Of a DNA stretch of 64,000 nucleotides, positions 57,772 to 64,000 are shown piece by piece. Made by a program: the position numbers and the translations under genes. Each line of letters opens with the position of its first letter. Position 1 is the first letter of the stretch. Below the pieces are notes generated by a model. That model saw only the letters and a list, made by a program, of their open reading frames with translations. It made no database searches and was not told the DNA's origin. Source of the stretch: Tetrapisispora phaffii CBS 4417 (taxonomy: Eukaryota > Ascomycota > Saccharomycetes > Saccharomycetales > Saccharomycetaceae); contig NC_016524.1 in NCBI RefSeq assembly GCF_000236905.1, positions 186,001-250,000 of the forward strand, given 5' to 3'.

Positions 57772-59388
57772 ATGTCCTCTCCAATTATTGGTATTTCTTT
57801 CGGTAACACTTCATCTTCTATCGCTTATATTAACCCAAAAAACGATGTCGATGTGATTGCTAACCCAGATGGTGAACGTTCTATCCCATCTGTGCTATCA
57901 TACGTTGGTGAAGATGAATACCATGGTGGTCAAGCTCTACAACAGTTAGTCAGAAAAACCCTAAAAACACTAATTGTCAATTTCCGTGATTTCATTGGTT
58001 TACCATTTTCTGAATGTGATGCTTCTAGATGTGAAAGCGGTGCTCAGTTGTGGATGTCAAGTGGTAAGGCTGGTTTCGTTATCTCCAGAGGTGAAGGTAA
58101 GGAAGAAACTATCTCCGTTGATGAAGTTGTTTCTAGACATTTAAACCGACTGAAATTAGCTGCCGAAGATTACATTGGTACTACTATCTCTCAAGCAGTT
58201 TTAACAGTTCCAACTAACTTTACCGATGAACAAAAGGCTGCTTTAAAGGCTTCAGCTGCCGCCGTTGGATTAAACATTGTTCAATTTATCAATGAACCAT
58301 CTTCTTCTCTTTTAGCTCATGTTGAACAATACAAATTTGAAGACGATGTCAACGTTGTTGTTGCTGATTTTGGTGGTGTCAGATCCGATGCTGCTGTAAT
58401 TGCTATCCGTGGTGGTATCTTTACCATTTTAGCAACTGAACATGATAAAAAATTAGGTGGTGAAAACTTGGATGCTGAATTAGTCGAGTACTTTGCCCAA
58501 GACTTCCAAAAGAAAAACCAAGCCAACCCAAGAAAGAATGCTAGATCTTTGGCTAAATTAAAGGCCAATGCTTCTATCACTAAGAAGACTTTATCTAATG
58601 CTACTTCTGCTACTATCTCTATTGATTCTCTAGCAGATGGTTTCGATTACCATTTCTCCATCAACAGAATGAGATATGAATTAGTCACCAACAAGGTTTT
58701 CAGTAAATTTTCTGCCTTCATTGAATCTGTCATCGCTAAAGCCGGTTTAGACTTATTAGATATCAATGCTGTTTTATTAACCGGTGGTGTCGCATTCACT
58801 CCAAAGTTATCTTCTAACCTAGAATTTTTATTTCCGGAATCTGTTGAAATTTTAGGCCCTCAAAACGCCAACGCAACTAACTATCCAAATGAATTATCAT
58901 CTTCTGGTGCTGCTCTACAAGCTGGACTATTAAGCGCATACGACGCCGATGAACTAGCTGAAGCTTTACAACCAATTGTCATCAACACTCCACATTTACC
59001 AAAAGCTATCGGTTTAGCTGGTGCCAATGGAGATTTCTTACCAGTCTTCTTACCAGAAACCTCATTCCCAGTTCAAAAGAAAGTTGTCTTAAAGGCTGCC
59101 ACTGGTGACTTGTTAGTTGGCGTGTATGAAGGTGAGTCTTTCATTGAAGAGAAGACCGTTGAACCAACCCCAGTTGAACAAGATGAAGATGACAGTGAAG
59201 AATGGTCTGATGAAGAACCAGAAGTTGTCAGAGAAAAACATTATAAATTAGGTAACAAATTGATAGAATTAGGTGTCAAAGGTGTCAGTAAAGGTGTCGA
59301 AATCATTTTCAACATCGACAAAGACGGTAAATTAAGAGTTGTTGCCAAGGACTTAAAATCGGGTTCTACTGTCAAGGGTGAATTATAA
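57772..59388 (+). CDS. SSZ1: Ribosome-associated atypical Hsp70 Ssz1
   Basis: Partner of Zuo1 in the ribosome-associated complex, which stimulates Ssb chaperones on nascent chains. From the ATG at 57772 it has 538 residues, the same as S. cerevisiae Ssz1 (YHR064C); the open frame back to 57721 begins with GTG. The Hsp70-type ATPase domain starts SPIIGISFGNTSSSIAYINP and contains VVADFGG and LLTGGVAFTPK. An acidic linker (about 470-485) and a short, degenerate substrate-binding domain follow, as typical for Ssz1. Codon use is strongly biased, indicating high expression. Confidence 0.97.
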   Translation: MSSPIIGISFGNTSSSIAYINPKNDVDVIANPDGERSIPSVLSYVGEDEYHGGQALQQLVRKTLKTLIVNFRDFIGLPFSECDASRCESGAQLWMSSGKAGFVISRGEGKEETISVDEVVSRHLNRLKLAAEDYIGTTISQAVLTVPTNFTDEQKAALKASAAAVGLNIVQFINEPSSSLLAHVEQYKFEDDVNVVVADFGGVRSDAAVIAIRGGIFTILATEHDKKLGGENLDAELVEYFAQDFQKKNQANPRKNARSLAKLKANASITKKTLSNATSATISIDSLADGFDYHFSINRMRYELVTNKVFSKFSAFIESVIAKAGLDLLDINAVLLTGGVAFTPKLSSNLEFLFPESVEILGPQNANATNYPNELSSSGAALQAGLLSAYDADELAEALQPIVINTPHLPKAIGLAGANGDFLPVFLPETSFPVQKKVVLKAATGDLLVGVYEGESFIEEKTVEPTPVEQDEDDSEEWSDEEPEVVREKHYKLGNKLIELGVKGVSKGVEIIFNIDKDGKLRVVAKDLKSGSTVKGEL

Positions 59389-59820
59389 TCATCGATACTT
59401 TCAAAGTTTATCTAAATATGATTAAAACACATGATTGTTCTCATAACATATAAATCTGTAGTATAAATAAGATATTAGTATATCAAATAGATCAGCATTC
59501 AAAAGATGTATATATCATATATCTATCTCACAATATTTTACCTAATATTTATTTTATTCCTTATTCATTAAAGTCAGTTATTGACCTTTTCACTAATATC
59601 AATATCTTAGGGACACACCGAATACGTTTGACTAATGTACTGCGAATGAAAAATTAATCGATGAGCAAATGGTATAAATAAAGAATTATTTAATATTTAA
59701 AAGATGAAGATGCTTCAGTTCCTGATTGACATATAGTTGTATTCCAAATAGTGACCCAAATCTAGATCTATCATAGAAGTCAAAGAATATCTTTTTTTCA
59801 CTGCATTATTAGATACCATC
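59389..59820. promoter_or_regulatory. SSZ1-RPP1 intergenic region with RPP1 promoter
   Basis: SSZ1 terminator and RPP1 promoter. It holds TGAAAAATTA (59647-59656, RRPE-like) and CGATGAG (59659-59665, PAC core). Confidence 0.55.
59647..59665 (+). promoter_or_regulatory. RRPE plus PAC pair upstream of RPP1
   Basis: TGAAAAATTA and CGATGAG, two bases apart, 156 bases upstream of the RPP1 ATG. The pair suits an RNA-processing gene. Confidence 0.6.
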
Positions 59821-60702
59821 ATGTTGGTTGATTTGAATGTAAAATGGCCTCAAGAGGATTTTAGCAAACCTATCACAAATAAAGACTTGGCTACCTTAAA
59901 GGAAACTTTACAAACATTACATGTTCTAGGTTATACACATATTGCATTGAATTTCACAGTAAGTCATTCTAATAAATTTTCTAATAATGTCAATGAGCTG
60001 AATCCTATTAAAGTAAAAGAGAGGTTTGGCGATTTCATGAAACAAACAGGCATGAAAATATACTCCCGAGTTACACTAGTTATTGATGATCCATCTAAGG
60101 GGCAATCTCTGTCCAAAATATCTCAAGCATACGATATAATTGCAGCAATGCCGATTAGTGAGAAAGGTGTGACTTTGGCCACCACTGGATTGGACGTTGA
60201 TTTGTTGACATTTGATTTTGGGAGCAGATTGCCAGTGTTTTTAAAGCATAAGAGTATTTGTAGCTGCGTGAAGAGAGGTGTTAAGTTAGAAATAGTGTAT
60301 GGCTATGCGTTGAGGGACACACAAGCAAGAAGACAGTTTATAAGTAATGTCAGAAGTGTCATTAGAAGTTCCAGATCAAGAGGTATTGTCATTAGCAGTG
60401 GTGCCCAGAACTCATTAGAATGCAGAAACATAATTGGAGTCACAGCTTTAATCAAGTCCATGGGTCTTGAGAGTGACAAATGCACAAGAGCCATGGGCGA
60501 TCTTGCGTCTTTGGTGCTGTTGAATGGTAGATTGAGAAATAAAAGCTATAAACAAACTGTAGTTGTGGGTGGTGAGATTACATCTGATGTAGTCAATGAC
60601 ATAGAAAAGATAGACGATGTTAAACTGTTGAAGATTGTCAAACGTTCAAGGGACGACAGCCGCGATGATGAATTCAAGAACAACAAGAAGACTAAAATAT
60701 AA
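59821..60702 (+). CDS. RPP1: RNase P/MRP protein subunit Rpp1
   Basis: Subunit of nuclear RNase P and RNase MRP (human RPP30 homologue), which process pre-tRNA and pre-rRNA. The product is 293 residues, the same as S. cerevisiae Rpp1 (YHR062C). The fold is a TIM barrel with N-terminal MLVDLNVKWP and a conserved LGYTHIALNFTV (about 37-48). Later come DLLTFDFGSRLPVFLKHK (about 132-149), VKLEIVYGYALRD and VISSGA. The C-terminus is basic (KNNKKTKI). The first in-frame ATG is at 59821. Confidence 0.97.
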   Translation: MLVDLNVKWPQEDFSKPITNKDLATLKETLQTLHVLGYTHIALNFTVSHSNKFSNNVNELNPIKVKERFGDFMKQTGMKIYSRVTLVIDDPSKGQSLSKISQAYDIIAAMPISEKGVTLATTGLDVDLLTFDFGSRLPVFLKHKSICSCVKRGVKLEIVYGYALRDTQARRQFISNVRSVIRSSRSRGIVISSGAQNSLECRNIIGVTALIKSMGLESDKCTRAMGDLASLVLLNGRLRNKSYKQTVVVGGEITSDVVNDIEKIDDVKLLKIVKRSRDDSRDDEFKNNKKTKI

Positions 60703-61729
60703 AGAAGTTTATAGACACCATAGAACAAAATCCTTACTGAGACAATAAATAGTTGATAATATGTACGATGTATATTTTAAATAATCGAATTGCCAACAAT
60801 ACGGTCCCAAGTCATATATATGACCATGATGAGTATCTCAATTTCAGAACGACAGACTAACTATTGATCAGGATGACAGAAATAGCTCTCCTTAGTGGTA
60901 CAAGAAATCGTTTACCTGAAAAAAAAAACTAGAACTAAATTAAACAGCCGACAGACACCAATTGTCCAACTCAAATATCGGCTCTCCCATTTCCTACCTG
61001 CAAAAGAGACGATCGATGAACCACTGTTGCAACACGAAAATGTTCGTTTGAGTACACTTAGTGCTATTGCTGCTCCAAAATGTAAACTCAACTTTTGGTT
61101 ACTGCAAACAGTGAAAAATTGTTAACTTTTCGTAACTTGTTCATAACAATTCCATCGACTCATCGACTTCGAACTGAACTTTTTCATGTTTTTGCTGGAA
61201 ACGGAAATGTTAAGATCTGTTCCGCTTAAAATTTCCTAGTTAGGCAAACCAATTCCTGGGTAAAGTGAAAAATTCTTTGAAATAAGATACAAACAGTAAG
61301 AACAGGTATGTTTGATCAGCTTAAACACTTAGTTATCTGTACTTTTACCACTGCCAATACTTCATATAAGTTTTTGGTGTTGATCCATTGAGGCTATTCT
61401 CTTTGTTCATTAACATTTAATTAAGGAAGAGCTAACAGAAGTGGTGTTAATTACAGTGTCGAATCGTAAATAGAGAGGTTGTTAAACCAAATTACTTTGC
61501 TGCAGAGATTTCCACTATTACAAGGTTTGATTGCACTCTTTAACTTGAATATATATAAGGATCGATATTTGAGTTTACGTTAATTGTTGAGAATTGGCAA
61601 GTAGAATAACAAGGACCATTTTCACGAGATAATTGACCAATATTTTGCTATAAAATTAAGAACTAATACGTTTGCTTCCGGCTGAGCATCTCTAACCAAG
61701 ACAAACCAACATTCGAAAAAACATATAAT
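60703..61729. other. RPP1-GIC intergenic region
   Basis: A 1.03-kb upstream region of the GIC gene with one SCB-type site (61033-61039) and TATATATAAGG near 61551. The frame at 60895-61125 begins with GTG and has no recognisable content. PAN5, SUM1 and other neighbours from chromosomes VIII and IV are absent. Confidence 0.5.
61033..61039 (+). promoter_or_regulatory. SCB-type element upstream of the GIC gene
   Basis: CACGAAA, the SBF (Swi4/Swi6) core, about 690 bases upstream of the start. GIC1/GIC2 are G1/S genes in S. cerevisiae, but the distance is large. Confidence 0.3.
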
Positions 61730-62803
61730 ATGTACGAAGGCTCGGCTATTCCTAGTTCATTGCTTCCCCAGATGAATTCCATCTGGTTAGATGAGGATCA
61801 AGAGGCTGAAAAAATATATGGCATTCAATCAGAACAATTTATGCTAAATGATGAAGAGACTCCATATGGAGTCACAATTGTAAATAGTGATAAGCCATTA
61901 TTACAAAATAAAAATAATATCAAGTTACCTTCAATGACTAACATTAAGACTACAAATCCCAAAAAATTTGGACATAAGAAAAAAAAATCAAAGGATTTTT
62001 TAAAGATGTTCACTGGTAAGGATTCTTCGAATAAAACAGAGCTTAAAACAATATCATCCCCATTCGGATTCAAACATATCTCACACGCGGGGAAGAATAT
62101 ATATGAGCAACCAGAATTGGTGGCGCATGAACAAGAAATTACTTCAATTGAACGTCCTGTTTCTCAACAATTAACATCACCAAAACCTGGTCATATGAAA
62201 TCATTAAGTAAAGCTTTCGTGACGGAGTCCATCCCATTAAATACTTCAGAAAGCTTTAGTAGGTATTTGAATACTCAGAGACATTCTGGCAATTCTTCGA
62301 ATTTTAAGAGAATTTCTAATTCTACACCTGATTCAGAGAGAATTATGTCTATATCTACTATGGGAACATCTGTTTTATCAGATGCTTATAGTACAAAGAC
62401 AACTGGTTTAACTTATATTGAGAAACATTATGCTGTGAAGCACATGGCAACCAAATCCGACGTAAGTGAAGTTTCATTAGATTTCTTAAAGAATTATACT
62501 TTTCCTTCGGTACTAAAAGAAGAAGAAGGAGGAGGAATTGCCAATACCTACAATGTTGAATTGTTAAATCCAATTTCCTCCGAACAAGAAGATGATCTAA
62601 AATTCAAGTTTGAAAAATCATTAAATATATCATCTCCTACTTCTAATAGACAGAGATCAAATTCAGATCCAAACCTATTAGCTACACCGCAGTTAGAGAG
62701 TACATGGTTTGAAAAAACATCTAGTCCAAGAAAGTCATTGGATGATGATATTCTTATGTACTACTTAGCTCCTAGCAGTATGGACTCTCCTTTATGCCGT
62801 TGA
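61730..62803 (+). CDS. Gic1/Gic2-family Cdc42 effector
   Basis: CRIB-domain effector of the GTPase Cdc42 that promotes bud emergence and actin polarity. The 357-residue product lies between S. cerevisiae Gic1 (314) and Gic2 (383) in length. A basic patch (FGHKKKKSKDFLKMF, about 80-94) is followed by the CRIB motif ISSPFGFKHISHAG at 108-121. Ser/Thr-rich sequence follows. Conserved short segments sit towards the C-terminus (VSLDFLKNYTFPSVLKEE; SDPNLLATPQLESTWFE). The ATG at 61730 is the first in frame. GIC1 (YHR061C) follows RPP1 on chromosome VIII, and GIC2 (YDR309C) is its duplicate. Confidence 0.93.
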   Translation: MYEGSAIPSSLLPQMNSIWLDEDQEAEKIYGIQSEQFMLNDEETPYGVTIVNSDKPLLQNKNNIKLPSMTNIKTTNPKKFGHKKKKSKDFLKMFTGKDSSNKTELKTISSPFGFKHISHAGKNIYEQPELVAHEQEITSIERPVSQQLTSPKPGHMKSLSKAFVTESIPLNTSESFSRYLNTQRHSGNSSNFKRISNSTPDSERIMSISTMGTSVLSDAYSTKTTGLTYIEKHYAVKHMATKSDVSEVSLDFLKNYTFPSVLKEEEGGGIANTYNVELLNPISSEQEDDLKFKFEKSLNISSPTSNRQRSNSDPNLLATPQLESTWFEKTSSPRKSLDDDILMYYLAPSSMDSPLCR

Positions 62804-63303
62804 TTTAAATCATAATTATCAATTATGTTTGACAATGGTATACTAACATTATTACAGTTTCAATTATTCCCAACTAATTATCATTCGTTTTCTTTTTTGC
62901 ATTTTAAAGGATATTCCCATGGCACAATATTGTTAATGTAAAGGTTATTTGTTACAATAACCTTCAGTGTCATGATCAGTGTTACTCAAATTTCATTCTG
63001 ATTTAACAAGTTTGCCTTATCCTCAGTTTTCTCTCAAATAACTCATTTTACTTAAACATTTTATGTTGATATAACAAAAATAGTTTAATCATTCAATCGT
63101 TTAGCATTTTTATAAAATAATTATTGTAAATTTAATACAATTAAAGTTCTAATAACATTTATTTTCGTCAGCGTAAACTTTGATATTTCTTGGCAATCGG
63201 AGCTCTTTGACATTTATTCAAAATATAAAATATATGATTAGTATGTATGGCTTTTTCTCTGATTTAATGATTACTTACATATATTATGTAGTAGATATTC
63301 TGC
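62804..63303. other. GIC-PMT7 convergent intergenic region
   Basis: AT-rich 3' regions of two converging genes. SRB7, between GIC2 and PMT7 in S. cerevisiae, is absent. A TACTAAC (62841-62847) followed by AG (62856-62857) resembles branch and 3' splice sites; see findings. Confidence 0.5.
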
Positions 63304-64000
63304 TCAGTAGTTACTAAAATATATGTATATATGGGAAACACAGTAAATAACTGAGAAAAAGAGTGTGAGACGATTCCACCTGTAAAGATCATTTAGAAGA
63401 ACAACGAATAATAACACCCCAAAGTAAAAGCTATGGAAGTATTGAATTATGTGTAGGTTATCATGAGCTGCTTTAAAAAATGGAGCAAAATGCAGTAACC
63501 ATCCCATTAGAAGTTCGATTTTGAAACTAAAAGAAAAGTCGGGCATAATATCGATGTTAGAAGTAGTTATCATCCATGGATTCCAAGACAATACATTTTT
63601 TGTCAAAATACCGATAAATATTATGATTGCTACAATAGAACTCAACCAAATTTGATCAGAAATACCTAAATCAGTAAATGTAAATGGCCAAAATGCTACA
63701 TGTGCAGTTTCCCCTATTTTAATATTTTTGATATAAGAATTATATCTCAAATCAGTTTTAATTAGGTCAATCATTAATGAAATTTTGTTAACAAGTACAT
63801 TGGTTTTTTCATTACCTTTGTAAACAATCGCATCTTTATAATTTTTAACTCTGTAATTGACATAACTGATTTGGAAGAATGTCTTGATTTGATTTGGTGG
63901 ATCAATACATAGGACTTCTTGATTATCTAACCCCCAAGAAGGTAATCTGACTTCATGACCAATCACAGCACAATGATGTCCTACGTTAAACAGTTGGATT
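63304..64000 (-). CDS. PMT7: C-terminal part of a PMT-family protein O-mannosyltransferase, probably Pmt7 (partial)
   Basis: The frame is open from the stop to the right edge, so the start lies outside. The visible 232 codons carry a MIR-type segment near the edge (LFNVGHHCAVIGHEV, then LPSWGLDNQEVLC), as in PMT proteins. Several membrane helices follow (for example IWLSSIVAIIIFIGIL, and the Leu/Val/Phe-rich C-terminus) with the conserved-looking LLMGWLLHFAPFF. PMT enzymes transfer mannose from dolichol phosphate to Ser/Thr in the ER. Synteny beside GIC2 matches YDR307W (PMT7), a divergent member whose activity is not certain. The apparent start at 63966 is a GTG inside the frame. Confidence 0.88.
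   Translation of the reverse strand, partial: IQLFNVGHHCAVIGHEVRLPSWGLDNQEVLCIDPPNQIKTFFQISYVNYRVKNYKDAIVYKGNEKTNVLVNKISLMIDLIKTDLRYNSYIKNIKIGETAHVAFWPFTFTDLGISDQIWLSSIVAIIIFIGILTKNVLSWNPWMITTSNIDIMPDFSFSFKIELLMGWLLHFAPFFKAAHDNLHIIQYFHSFYFGVLLFVVLLNDLYRWNRLTLFFSVIYCVSHIYIYFSNY

Noticed and set aside
60895..61125. 76-codon frame between RPP1 and the GIC gene
   Set aside because: It begins at GTG, has no upstream in-frame ATG and no recognisable motif.

Overview
The window looks like a nuclear chromosome segment from a budding yeast of the family Saccharomycetaceae. It is AT-rich and densely packed with almost intron-free genes. I recognise an orthologue of a named S. cerevisiae gene for nearly every coding region. 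The single clear intron, in AIM11, has the yeast signals GTATGT, TACTAAC and AG. I saw no tRNA, rRNA, transposon, LTR, centromere or CRISPR array. One run of 607 N bases lies at 55860-56466.

The gene order is a shuffle of two S. cerevisiae chromosomes at a time. From the left edge to about 31.6 kb, genes that S. cerevisiae keeps on chromosome V (RAD51, PUP3, AIM11, TSC11, IES5, MET6, TRP2, SBH1, AIM10) alternate with genes it keeps on chromosome II (YEL1, SHP1, SAS3, PIN4). The SKT5/SHC1 and PTC2/PTC3 type genes represent duplicated pairs. From about 35.7 kb to the right edge, chromosome VIII genes (PPE1, OSH3, ERG7, PCL5, HTD2, SSZ1, RPP1) alternate with chromosome IV genes (DAD4, SWA2, YFT2, OMS1, RAD34, PIB1, SSF, TFB1, PMT7). 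A GIC1/GIC2 type gene stands for a duplicated pair. A small MMR1-like/PEX13 block (YLR190W-YLR191W) joins the two halves. Relative orientations agree throughout. Several expected neighbours are absent (for example QNS1, NOP10, TRM5, RRP4, DYS1, SRB7, PTH2). I infer a post-whole-genome-duplication yeast that lost duplicates independently of S. cerevisiae, most like the Vanderwaltozyma/Tetrapisispora lineage. The species itself is not proven by the sequence.

The genes are mostly housekeeping: recombination and repair (RAD51, RAD34, TFB1), proteasome and Cdc48 (PUP3, SHP1), TORC2 (TSC11), amino-acid synthesis and its control (MET6, TRP2, PCL5), chromatin (SAS3, IES5), lipids and membranes (OSH3, ERG7, YFT2, YEL1, PIB1), mitochondria (AIM10, AIM11, OMS1, HTD2, MMR1-like), translation-linked folding (SSZ1), RNA processing (RPP1, SSF) and polarity or wall (GIC, SKT5/SHC1, PMT7). 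Promoters carry recognisable sites: MCB at RAD51, PACE at PUP3, Met31/32-Cbf1-Gcn4 sites at MET6, and RRPE/PAC pairs at SSZ1 and RPP1.

Points most worth a second look are: (1) the N gap, which falsely joins TFB1 to the tail of an SSF1/SSF2 gene and is too short for what must be missing; (2) a GC-rich, palindrome-rich island with repeated modules between PCL5 and OMS1; (3) an extra UBZ-like zinc site in PIB1; (4) an orphan perfect PAC element where NOP10 would be expected; (5) several reading frames whose open extent begins at a non-ATG codon, with the true ATG further in. I did not find a clearly new multi-gene system.
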